Source: Azadirachta indica (lineage: Eukaryota; Streptophyta; Magnoliopsida; Sapindales; Meliaceae). From it: DNA of 64,000 bases. Positions 51,330 to 62,826 of the stretch are shown in pieces. The stretch spans positions 5,227,157 to 5,291,156 of the forward strand of contig CM040449.1 in assembly GCA_022749755.1 (NCBI GenBank), read 5' to 3'. The translations under genes and the position numbers were made by a program. The notes beneath the pieces are model-generated. The model made no database searches, was not told where the DNA came from, and was given only the letters and a program-made list of their open reading frames with translations. Each line of letters begins with the position of its first letter. The stretch's first letter is position 1.

Positions 51330-51827
51330 TCATTCTTTTCGCAATACTTGGAACACCTTCCTAAGATGTGTCACATGTTCTTCCAAGGTGTTGCTATATA
51401 CAACAATGTCGTCCAAGTATAGCACCACAAATTGATCGAGATAGGGATGGAATAACTTGTTCATTAAAGTGCTAAAAGTAGCCGGTGCATTCGTTAGTCC
51501 AAAAGGCATGACTAGAAATTCATAGGAACCGTACCTTGTTACGCATGTTGTTTTTGGTTCATCTCCCTCCGCTATGCGTACTTGGTAGTAACCCGACCTT
51601 AAATCAAGTTTGGAGAAGTACCGTGCTTTCCCAAGTTGATCGAAAAGATCGGCAATGAGTGGAATTGGATATTTGTTCTTGATGGTGACCTTGTTAAGTG
51701 CCCGATAATCGATACACATCCGTAGCGTCCCATCCTTCTTCTTTTGGAACAAAACCGGAGCGCCGAATGGTGCCTTAGATGGTCGAATGTAACCCGCATC
51801 AAGTAAATCTTGGAGTTGCTTCTTCAA
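51330..51827 (-). pseudogene. Chromovirus reverse transcriptase segment
   Basis: 166 codons in one frame holding the RT palm and fingers ([25 protein letters not shown]). The catalytic YLDD is at about 51408-51419. A frame change at about 51340, in a short A-run, separates it from the following RNase H part. Confidence 0.9.
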
Positions 51828-53745
51828 CTCTCGTAACTCCGTGGAGCGTGTCGGTATGGACTCATGGCGGGAGGTTTGGTGCCCGGCTCCAATTCAATCT
51901 TGTGATCCACCTCCCTCCTTGGTGGAAGTTTCTTGGGCAACTCATCGGGCATTACATCTTTGAACTCTTTGAGGACGTTATCTACCTCTTTCGGAACATC
52001 CCCTTTGCTCACCTCCGCATCGCCATCCTCGTCGTATTCTTTTAAGAAGGCAAGGTAACTCTCTTGACCCTTGCGCTTCAAACCCTTCTTGAATTGCATG
52101 GCCGAGAGTGTCTTAGTCTCCACCTTACTTGATCTTGATATCGGGACCATGCACGCCTTGCCTCCATCAAGGATGCACATGGTGTTGGCAAATGGTACCG
52201 GTACGACCTTCATTTGATCGAAGAAATCCATTCCAAGCACAATTTTGTGGTCGTCCATAGGTACTACCGACCAATCTATCGGTCCTTTCCATCCTCCGAT
52301 GGTGGTTTCAACCTTTTGCGCTACACCTTTAATTGGTTTAGCGACCGAATTTACTGCCTTCATGGTGCCGCCTTTGTTGGTCACCTTGAGACCTAGTCGT
52401 TTGGCCTCGTCAACCTGCACAAAGTTATGTGAGGCACCAGTATCAACTAAGGCTTTTGTGCGTACCTTGTTGATCACCACATCAACATAGATAAGCCCCT
52501 TTGCTTGTGCCTCCGGAACTGCTCGAATGGCATTGAGTAGTTGCAAAGAACCCATCGCCGCGTCACCCTCTCGACTTGGTGGTTCCTCCGCACGAGCCAC
52601 CATGGCGTTCAATGCCTTCCTCTTCGGACAATCCCGCATCCAATGAGGACCATCGCAAAAGTAGCAATTTCGAGAAGGTTTGGAATCCCTCTCTTTGTCA
52701 TTCCTCGGCTTCTCTTTGCCGCTAGGTGGTTTGCGGAAACCATCTCCTTGCCATTTGCTATGGTCTCCCCCACCTTTGCCTTGGCCACTCTTCTTGTCCT
52801 TGGCCTTGGTATTTGATCGCTCACTTGAGTAATCAGTGAGAGTCTCCGCAACGGCTATGGCGGTTGCAAGATCTTGCACACTTCGTCTCCTAAGCTCCGT
52901 CTTTGCCCATTCTTGGAGCCCATCCATGAAGAAAAAGAGTGAATCCTTGTCGCTCATATCCAGAATCTCCAACACCAAGCTAGTAAACTCCTTGATGTAG
53001 TCCCGCAAGCTTCCGGATTGTTTGAGGCGTCGCAGCCGGCCTCGTGCTTCCTCTTCGGCATTTTCCGGATAGAATTGCCGCTTGAGTTCCCGTTTGAAGT
53101 CATCGAAGGTTTCGATGGTGCATGTCCCTTTACCAATGTCACCGTACCTCCTTCTCCACCACAACATAGCCACATCGGTTAGATAATGGGTAGCGGTACG
53201 TACCTTGGTTTGTTCATCGGTGATGCCCATCACTTCGACATATTGTTCGATCCCCCACAAGAAGTTGTCCACGTCCTTGGCACTCCTCGAGCCATTATAG
53301 GACTTGGGCTTGGGGACATCGACTCTTGGTGTGCTTCACGTGTGGTAGTCATCCCGCTTGCTGCCGCACGCTTGCACAAAGCCACATCCTCCTTAATTGT
53401 GGCGAGTTCCCTATCAATGTAGGCTCTGATGTCCCTAAACATACGGTCGTGAACCGCTAGCAACTCTTGCTTGAAGGCATCCTCGAGCTTGGCGGTAGAC
53501 ACCTCCACTACCTCACGAAGAGCATTGTCCTCCGCTTCCAACCCGTCGAAGCGTTGCTCCATCTCGTCAAGGCGTGAGTCTACGCTTGCCACGAAAGCTT
53601 CCACGCTAGCTACTCGAGCGTCCAAGCCAGCCACCATGTCCTTGGACTGCGCCCTCTTGCTTCCACCCTTGGTAGGACGTTGCTCGTCACGTCCCCGCAC
53701 TTGGACCTCCTCACCTGCAATGGTAACGTCGGAAACGTTGGCCAT
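51824..53745 (-). pseudogene. Chromovirus gag and protease region, one frameshift
   Basis: The start is ATG at 53745. The first part (53745 to about 53335) is a coiled-coil N-terminus (RVASVEAFVASVDSRLDEMEQRF). A shift of frame near 53330-53340 moves reading to the frame that holds the capsid region. A zinc knuckle lies at about 52628-52666 with spacing C-x2-C-x3-H-x4-C, one residue shorter than the classic form. The aspartic protease motif DTGA is at about 52433-52444. A second shift near 51850 separates it from the RT frame. As read, no continuous polyprotein can be made. Confidence 0.85.
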
Positions 53746-53837
53746 TCCTTTTGATAGAGTTTCCCTTCACGCAACTTTTGATTCGAAAGCTCCCTCTCAA
53801 CAAGGTCTCCGCTCAACCTTGTGTTGCTCAACCTTGA

Positions 53838-53849
53838 GCTCTGATACCA
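53838..53849 (-). other. Chromovirus primer-binding site (initiator Met-tRNA)
   Basis: TGGTATCAGAGC on the minus strand, two bases inside the 5' LTR; same sequence and spacing as in the TRIM at 39152. Confidence 0.88.
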
Positions 53850-53851
53850 AC

Positions 53852-54477
53852 TGTCACGGCCTCACTCTCTTCACTCGCTTCGACCGTGCGGCGCTTAGCA
53901 ACTCCGCTCACTAAGCAAGCCTTCAACACCCGCAATGCGCTAAATCGGAAGCTTATGAATAGAAGAGAGAGCAATAAGAGTTTGAGTGAAGAGTGATTTA
54001 CACAACTCAAGTTTATTGCTTGATTGCTTTGTTACTTGGTTGCTTGGTTTGGCCAAATGAGGCCTCACCTATTTATAGGAAAACTTACATAAAATGGACG
54101 GCCTAGATTGCACCTCACAATGCACTTTTGAGGGCTAGGATTGGCCTTCTAGAAATGTCCTAGAAAATATCTATACAATGGTCAAAATGATAATGCCATC
54201 TACACAATTCTAGAACTTGGGCTAATTGGGCTTCCATTCTAGAAGTTGGGCTAATTGGGCTAACATTGGGCTATAAGTGCAATAATGCCAATAAGGAAGA
54301 ATGTATAGATCTTTGGCCCAAATGCCTTTTTTCCCCACTTAACCCGTTCTATCGACGAGTCTTATTACCAACGCTCATGTGCCCGTTTGTCCCGGATTTT
54401 CCCTCGCGCGAATTCTGTCCGCACAACGTCTTGGTCACGGTTACTGTTCATGGGCACTATTCACGCGGGGCGTGACA
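53852..54477 (-). repeat. Chromovirus 5' LTR
   Basis: 626 bp, right copy, three substitutions from the left copy. The TATA box on the minus strand is at about 54070-54077, the likely element promoter. Confidence 0.93.
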
Positions 54478-55928
54478 CATCGCCTCGATTCTGTCACTAT
54501 TGTATAATTGTTAGACAAAAATGAATTGGTGCTTGGATCCATTCTCTGATGCTAACCTAAACTTCCAACTGATTATACCCAATTTGTAAAATAATAAATA
54601 CATCAAGAAAAATTAAACTCTGACGATAGATTGGTTGCGTAAATTTCGAAGATTTCTACGGTCAACAGTAAACATTGACCTACAAAATGTAGTAGTAGTG
54701 AATTTTAAGTATTTGGACTAATAAAAGGAACAATTGCAGAACCATTCTAAATTTGGGCGTGTAAACAGAACTAAAATAAAAGCTTTCTCATAAACCTTAA
54801 ATTTAATAATGTTGGATTTCACTAGCATCGCTTAAGTGCTCTCTCGTTGCCGACACTTTTATTCATTTATTTATAAATTTATTAGATCCAAGTAAAATCC
54901 TAACAATCTGCATTGAGTAATTATTTCGGAGGAATCTGATCCATTTAGCTAGCATTGACGACTAGGTAAGCCGGTGCTTGCACTGAGATTTGTGACCCAC
55001 CCGCAATTACTGTAAAGGGAACAAACTAGGCCATTTCAAGGTACAAAGCAAGCCGCTGAGATCCAGCCACTACGGCTACAAGTTTTTGCTTATTCAGCTA
55101 CTTGCTCTTACAGTTACAGTCATGTCACTGCGATGGAGTAAAACGTGTGTTATATATGTAGTGGTGTCAAAATCACATGTGATGTCTCTGGTAACAACAT
55201 TTTGTCATGATTTGCATCTATATATGTACGCATCTTTTAGTTAGGTTAGACTGTAAATGAGAACTGCAGTCTATCCCCGAAATGGGTCATTTTCTCTTCA
55301 GAAATTGATAGCAGATTGATGTTTCCTTCACAGCAAACCAAGAACTCGCCATGTTCAGATTTTGCTTTCCTGGCATCATGTCGTGCTATAAAGGAAACTG
55401 AAATTAAGAGAGCCAATGATTCCAAAGGGAAATTGATGCTTAGTATTATTAGCCACCTAGAAACATGTCCACCAGTAAGACATTTGTAAAGTTTTTAAGT
55501 AATTAACGGTCCAGCGGAGACCTCCTAATCACAACTTCTGTGATGATGGGAAATCAACAATTTATAACATAGATGAATCAATGGTAAGAAGATCCTTTCA
55601 TTTTCAAATAATTATTCATTGCTTCTGATGTAAGTTAAAGAGGAGAGTTACTGAACTACACTCTTTGGTCTCATGTTCATACACACACACACACACACGC
55701 ACGCACGCACACACACATTGAACTTTCATTTCCTAACAGGAGTATTACCTCTATACTTTCTCTAATGATGCACAAAAGAAATGGCATCCGTCTTTCGCAA
55801 AACCAGAACCCCTTACACATATATTATAAAGAAATAAAAAACTAAAAAAAAAAAGGGAAGAGGGACAGACCATTGCTTTCTGTTGAGCTTCTTGTATCGA
55901 TACAGATTTGTCTTAGTTTCGGGATGGA
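54478..55928. other. Spacer between chromovirus and bHLH95-like gene
   Basis: About 1.45 kb, no gene seen. Contains a CA repeat at about 55679-55716. Confidence 0.6.
55679..55716. repeat. CA microsatellite
   Basis: (CA)n with interspersed CG steps (CACGCACGCACGCACA), just beyond the 3' end of the bHLH95-like gene. Confidence 0.85.
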
Positions 55929-58650
55929 TCAACACGTCAAGAGCCACAAGTTCATCTCTCCTACTGCTAGTTTAAATATTTCCTCTACCGATAACGACCC
56001 TTGAAATTGATCAGAAACAGCTCCACTTGCCTGATATGTATATATATTAAGAAAACTCACTAGCAAAGAACAATAAATATTATATATATATATATATATG
56101 TATGCATGTATGGATATATGTACAGTCAATAGGAATATGAAATTATTAATATATTATATTAGAGTAATGTTAAGGCATACAAATCTTTTCTTGGAGATCT
56201 TAAATGATTTTTACATGGGTCAGTTGTTTATTTAAGATGTCCTAAACTTCGGTGGGACGCCTGGGAATCTATTCTAAGCCTTTAATTTCTTGAAAAGTTC
56301 TAGGAAAATAATAAATAATCACTATGGATGCCGAAAACATCACTGACTTCGACTGTTTTTTTGCAGTGTCTTAATAGTGTATGTCCTTCCATTCATGCAT
56401 ATGCAAGCTTGAAATATTCTTTCACCAATCCCTCTAATCTATTTTTTCAAAATGTACCAACTATGAAATTAAACTTATAGGAAACTTATACCGCATATCA
56501 AATCCTTATCAATGTGTATTTGCGAACATAAATTACTTCGGATATTTCAAATTCACATTTTATCAATGCATCAACCAGTTTATAGATTAAACTAGCTAGC
56601 AAAAATAATTGTTTATATACTTTCTAAATTATATATAGTAAAATAATTGAAATATTTTACTTCCAACAACGAAAAGATATTTGGGAGATTTTTCTGAAAA
56701 AAAATAAGTAGAATTAAGCATCTTCGACTCCATTTCAAGGCACAATATTGCAAAAATTAAGAAGAATATGTGAACACAGATTAATTTGTTGGACTTACAC
56801 GAGCGTGGATCATGTACATGCTACGGTATCTATCTGAGGAAATGTGAGCAGATACCACATCCAAATTATGCTTTTCTAGCGTGTAGAATATGGTGGTCAA
56901 TAACCCTGGCTTCCTTGGTGAACACACGCTGATTTGTGCATCATCACCACACATATTCACCACTACATTTGGCGAAAACCATGTCTGAAACGTAGCTGAA
57001 GGAGGTACTTGAAACGAATGGGAAATGTTTGCAGCCATTGACAAGTTCTTTGGAGATGGTCCCTCGTCGGCCAAAAATGCTTCCCTTGAATCGGTTGCTT
57101 GTACCTGTCGTGTAATAATTGATTGTTCATAATCAACAAAGGTTGCACCTTGGAGCTTTTCACGCTTCTGTTTCTGAAGAGTTTGGAGAGTAAGTTGAAG
57201 AGTCTTAATGTATTTCACTGCTTCATCGACAATGGTGGACTTGTCAGCCTGCACAAACTTGAAATTTGAAAAGATAAATAATTGAAGATACGTGCGGCGT
57301 TCAAGTTAAGTTACAATACTCTGACCATCTATAGTATCAATCAATCACTCGGTTTGCTTTCCCGCTAATAGCTAGGGCCATAGCACGCGTTGCTTCAATA
57401 CTGCTATATGAAGTCCTTGAATAGTGAACTTATATATGCACACAAAGGCAGCATTATCAATCAAACTCCAATGCTAGTAATGCATTAATTTGTAGGAATT
57501 CTATCCAAACAAAGTACTAATAACAAGAACGGATGCCCATGTTTTATGGTTTAACATTTTTGCTGTTATAATTGATTGAAGAACTGATAACACATACATC
57601 TTCAAACTGAAGATGTCGTTGAAGGTAGAAAGGAGCATGGAACCGGAGATATAGAACCAGGTTTTCCCATGTTGCACACAGCTGCTACGATCTAAGTCAG
57701 GTTGAAACTTTAAGACCTTTACACAAAATTCTCCAAATATTCCAAGAAATTTTTTTGATCAGGAATACCGACTACTTATTGTCCTTACCCGCATATATAT
57801 GTGTGTGTGTGTTTTTTTAAATTTCTGATTTAATTTGGAGGGACGTAGGCCTGATTTTCTGTGTCGTAACAAGAGTAAAACGGAAAATATAAATAAACTC
57901 GGATAAAATTTAATTCGCTGTTTAAATAATTGAAAATTGGTTATATAAAATGTTAAAAAAGAAAAGGGCAAAGAAAAAAAAAAAGAACGGGAGAAAACAC
58001 CATATATACAACACTGGCATATCCGCTGTTTAACTGTTGGAGAATCCCCGAGTAATTTTGAAGCCAACAAAATACCAAAACCTGTTATTAGCTACGAAGA
58101 TTTTTAATATTCAAAATTGAAATGAATACCTTGGGAGGAAGTTGAGGAAGCAAAGCATGAAGATTAGAGAACATATTCCTCATCTTTTTTTCCTCCTTTC
58201 TCTTTCAGTCAATATATGCATCTCATGCTCTGGTTCACCACCACCACCTGCAGTCTTTCCATTTCTACTTCTCTTTTGACCAATCTGTGCCTCTGCATCT
58301 AGTTCTATTTCGGCCGTTGGGCTATGAGAGCTTGAATTATCAGGGTGCTTCATGTCTACCCTAATTTCTTTACTACCACCAGAAACTTCAAAACTAGAAT
58401 TAACCCATAAATTGTCTTTTTCTAGGCATTTATGAAGATGATCTGCAAACGTGGTTTTGTAGAGAGAATTATAATTGCAGTGGAGAGAAATTGTGCGTTT
58501 CTTAGAACGGAAAAGGGTGGCGAAAGTGTAGGGTAGAGGAAGAAGAGATATATGATTTTGGTACAAGAATGGGAACAAAATACAATCATGAGACAATGCC
58601 GTTATCTGGCTTCCAAACAAAAACGGATTCATATGCTTGGCGCGTGTCAC
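55929..58650 (-). CDS. ZOU: bHLH transcription factor, bHLH95 / ZHOUPI-like, frameshift in basic region
   Basis: Three exons: up to 58650-58130, 57248-56799, 56030-55929. The basic region HILTERERRKK shows the H-E-R pattern. Helix-loop-helix follows (MRNMFSNLHALLPQLPPK, then ADKSTIVDEAVKYIKTLQ across the intron). A C-terminal ACT-like region is seen (QISVCSPRKPGLLTTIFYTLEKHNLDVVSAHIS), ending EEIFKLAVGEM. Between RRKK and MRNMF is a run of seven A plus G (plus-strand T at 58185-58191). It leaves eight bases where the family needs six, so the upstream frame stops at once. Arabidopsis ZOU works with ICE1 in endosperm breakdown and embryo cuticle formation. The start is uncertain: the frame is open to 58650, but the first about 65 codons look noncoding (F/L-rich). 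Other Mets are at 58632 and 58353. Confidence 0.85.
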
Positions 58651-60384
58651 TCAAGATTTCTCCAGGCCGGTACCGGCCTTCTTACACTTTCAGTTTGTTA
58701 ACCCTCTTTTTCTCTTTAATTACCAAATTCACCTTTCTCCATTTTCTTTTTGCAAGTCAAGTAAATAAAATTTCAAGATTTTTTCCCTTTTAAGAAATTG
58801 AAAAAACTTTGTTGTCGCTAATTAGCTTGCTGCTTGTCTTTGTAACGTACAGGAACTTCAATTAATAGAATTAAGATGCTATTATTTTTCTCGTTATAAA
58901 GTGTGGAATGTGTGGAACATGGTATAGCAATAGCGGAGAAAACAGAAGTGTCGGAAAATCAAGAGAGTGGCAATTTGGGTAACTATAGGGAAGTTAAAGG
59001 GTGAAAGTGATTCTGCCGGGCTGAAAAGAAAAACCTAGAGGCGTCATGTGATACAGCAGCACAAGCCATGATAATGATACGGCAGTTATCGTAAAAACAA
59101 GCGGAAACCACTTTTTTTTTTTCTTACCAGCAATTCAGATAGAGAGAATTCTTGTTTCTCTCTTTTCATATTCATTAAAAACACAAAAGTTTCGGTTTCA
59201 AAAACCTTTTTCGAATAGAATAGTCGGAAAGATAATTGCAATTTCACTCCAACTCACAAAAACTTTTAGAAGATTCTTCGAATAATGGCTTTATATATAA
59301 CTAGTAAAGCTGGAGGGTTTTGTTCCTATCTGAATAACAATCATGATTTTGAAAACTAACTCTCTCTGCTATCAAGGCCAGCTCCTGATAAAATATTATA
59401 ACAACTCTTCCAGGAAATCAAACTAGCTCATTGCTCTATTCCGGGGACCTCGTCCCTCCAGGCTCTGGGTTTTATTTTTCTGAAGTAAACGACAGATATT
59501 GAATCATTTTGGCTCAAGGAAAGATCTAGCAGTAGCACGGCTCGTAGGGCACTCGGATATTTGGATTGTAGTTGTAGACGTCTTAAACATAAATCGTTGG
59601 TTGGTATATAGCTGTTGCTTCCGGTAAATAATATTCATCAATACTGCCATTGTTGTATCATTAGTGCACCGATTTTGTCTTACTTCTTTATTTTTGATAA
59701 ACTACATAACATTTTTAACTCGTACGAATAGGTAGCCACTCTAATGCTTGGAACCGAATTTAACATTTCTGACACATACTCCATAGTTACGGAGGTCGGC
59801 AATTAATTAACTTGATTTTAGTGTGAATGTGTTGTCCAATGCACAAATAAGTCAAATTTTTAAGTGACCATACCTATTAAAGCTATCGTTTCTAATGGAA
59901 ATATTTATGACTCCGTTGGTACTTCGTGAAAACAGTTTAAAGATTATTCTCTTTCACCAAATCTGTAGCACATGGCTTGTAGATTTGTACCCCGCCTCTT
60001 TGTGTCAATTGTACACAAACTTTGAAGCCAGCAGCCCCTCGCTTGCACGAGTTAACTGATGATCAAGATCAACATGCTCCAAGGCAAGAGACCCTTCTAC
60101 ATCAGCACAGCACAATATTGGACAGTTTTCTTCGACATCCAACAATATCTTCATTTTGTACATGACAAACTACAAAGATTATTAATTGAACTCTTATGTA
60201 AGTTAAACAAATGTCAACAGTTCAACCTTTTGTGACTTGCAATATAAGTAAACTGATTCAACTGTGAAAAATCAGTTTTTTTTTATATGATCATTGCAGT
60301 TTCTAAGGCGTTTGACCAAAAGCTACTCTTTAACAATATGGCTATGATGTCATACTTTACATCTTCAACAAGTAAGGATCTTGG
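58651..60384. other. Spacer between the two bHLH genes
   Basis: About 1.7 kb, promoter side of the bHLH95-like gene. No coding gene or element seen. Confidence 0.6.
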
Positions 60385-62826
60385 CTAAGACACGCCGGAG
60401 GACGAGTTCTTCCCATTTAAATTCACGTCCAAATGCAGTTGAGTTGAGCCTCCGCCACAGAGTTCCTTCATATTGCAAGAATTGACTACTGTCAGATCCA
60501 AGTATTGAGATGAATTTTTATTAGTTGCTTATACCAGAGTTACCTTGGAAGAAGAGGCCAAGCTAAAGGGTCCATAGTGAGCCTGAATCAGTGGTCCTAA
60601 TCCAAATGAGGTTTCTGATGTGCTAACATTTGCTGCTGAAGGCACTGGAATCGGCTGGTTTGAAATGTTACATTGGTCAGAAAGATTAAAACCAGTTTGC
60701 ACCGAGCTTTCTTCATTGGCAGAAAGTGTTTCTGATCCTCTGTTGGTATTCAGCAATCCATTCCCCTCCTCAAAGACCATTCCCGTCTGAGGTAGTTGCA
60801 TAGATGGGAGTACTCCTGGCAACCACATTGGGTGCAAGCTCAATCCATTTCTCATTGTTAACATCTGTGAACCAATCACAAGTAAACATAAAATTTCTGA
60901 CAACATGGTTTTTATTTCCGTGTTCTCTGTGGTAGCAAGTTAGGTGAAGAAAACATTACAGAAACATAAATAGAATTTCAAAGAAGGCAACACAAAATCC
61001 AGCCTCTTCAATTGCTAGTCCCATGGAACACCACTAAGGTAAGTTTATACTTGATTTTATAACAGATCATAGAATAGCTACATGATTGTAAAAAACAAAA
61101 ATCATGCTATGGCACTCAAGACCAATGAGTTCATCAAAAGCTAGTATTTGTTCCATGCTGAAGCCGGTAGTAGCATGAAAGGAAGGCAACTGAAATAGGT
61201 TTAGGAAGTCAGGGAAAAAAAATGCCCAGGTTCAGTGGAAAATGCAGCTCTAATGGGTGCAGGATGGATGAAAATCTCCAGTCCTGGATCCAGCCAATCA
61301 TGACCATCAGTCCTGAAATGAGTATCTAACAACTAATTAACCATGCATACTCTGACAGGTAAAACCTGTTTTTGGCCCACAGGCTAGGTCTACAAGGGTG
61401 TGTTGATATTTAAACAATTTGGATCAGGAAATGCATTAGATCTAAACACACAAACCTAAACGAGGATGAAAGCTAACATACGAGTTTAAGAATTTAAGAA
61501 TCTTTCATAGATTGTTTCATTGTGATAATTATGGGTTAGTATGGTCAAATGTCAATTATTGACTCCCCAGACTGATGGTGACAAAGGAACCCACTGAAAC
61601 AAAAGAACAAGATAGTTCCTTATTAAAGGAATAAAACATTTATAATTAAATCAAATCATATACTTCAATCATCACAAGGCCTAATTAGATCTAATGGCAT
61701 ACTATGGAAAATGAATTAGCAAAAAATTTTTAAGACCCGTGATGAGATACTTGAGATAAATCAATCAAGATATGTAAGGCAACAAATTTTCCACCGGTAA
61801 AATACTCATTCTTGGGGTTATTTGCAGAGCAACTTCGAGTTGCAATGGAGCATACTAGATTGACTGCAATCAAATACATCAACTAACATATTTCAGGTTT
61901 GCCTTTCAATACCACACCATCATTAAAGTTATATAATTTTATTGGCACCGAAGTTCAGTTAGAAACATCAGTTCTAGTATCATATTCCTATCTGAACGGC
62001 AAGTGAGAACTGACCTGCACTTGGAGCTGAAGTTGCTTCAAGTATTCAATGGCTTCATCCAGCATTGAAGCCTTATCCGTCTATTGTAGCCAAACAAAAC
62101 CAAGAATGCATTCACCTTAAACATCAAATTTCATTTGACAAAATATAAAAGAAAGGGCTTTAAGAAGGAAAGAAAAACACAGAAACCACCTTGTTAGAAT
62201 TTGGGATTAGGTTCTGTAAAGCTTTCAGTTTCTCATTAATTCTACTCCTTCTCCTCTGCCATCAATAAAACATACATATCAACAAAAGTACACGAATAAA
62301 TAAATGGAACTTCCATAATAAAGAATATAAAATTATAGAATACTAAAAATTGAAGGTGTTTTTTAAAAGCAAAACCTTTTCTGACAAATTATGAACCTCT
62401 GCAGCTCTGCTTCTTTTAGACGACGTTTTTGGTCGACTCGTGTCGTTTGATGGCACCTCCGATATCTCGCGACAACCCTTCTACAATAAAATAGACAATA
62501 ACAAACTTGAGAGGTTTTTCTTATTTTTTTTTTTTTTAACAAACAACATAAAAAAAGGACGATTAAAATAATAACAAAATTACCTCGCTTTCATTGGTGT
62601 CAGAATCCACGGCACCGACCACAAAATTAGAGAAGTTGACGCCACCAGAAGACGAGTCAAGAACAGACGGGTCAGCAGATCGGCCGAACCGTTGACGATC
62701 CTCAGGCTGAGCAAATAAACAAGAAGACGATGATGAAGAAGAATTGTGGATAAATTGGTTAAGAAATGAAGTGATTTCTTCTGGTTCCTGGCCCGTTGGC
62801 GGTGTTGTTCCGTACAGATCGGCCAT
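60385..62826 (-). CDS. SPT: bHLH transcription factor, SPATULA / ALCATRAZ-like
   Basis: Six exons: 62826-62584, 62480-62376, 62255-62190, 62080-62015, 60864-60544, 60465-60385 (882 nt, 293 aa), all in frame. The N-terminus is acidic and Ser-rich (MADLYGTTPP, QEPEEITSFLNQF). The bHLH runs from about residue 103 to 160, with H111, E115 and R119 for G-box contact, then NEKLKALQNLIP and KASMLDEAIEYLKQLQLQVQ. MLTMRNGLSLHPMWLPG follows, a mark of the SPT/ALC group. Exon 6 was found by phase and length (27 codons, ending NSSSGVS). Known members act in carpel margin, fruit dehiscence and seed germination, and relate to the PIFs. SPT or ALC orthology is not settled. Intron 4 is about 1.15 kb. No break is seen. 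Confidence 0.92.

Larger units (their letters stand above)
48489..54477 (-). mobile_element. Ty3/Gypsy chromovirus LTR retrotransposon (Galadriel-like)
   Basis: 5,989 bp with 626-bp LTRs (48489-49114 and 53852-54477) running TGTCACGGC to GCGTGACA. The coding strand is minus, so the 5' LTR is the right one. The primer-binding site is at 53838-53849 (TGGTATCAGAGC, minus strand), two bases from the LTR. A purine tract (GGTGGGGGAGGA, minus strand) at 49115-49126 abuts the 3' LTR. The flanks share CATC (48485-48488, 54478-54481). The domain order gag, protease, RT, RNase H, integrase, chromodomain marks a chromovirus. Assignment to the Galadriel clade is from overall look and not tested. By eye the LTRs differ at three sites. 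Confidence 0.95.
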
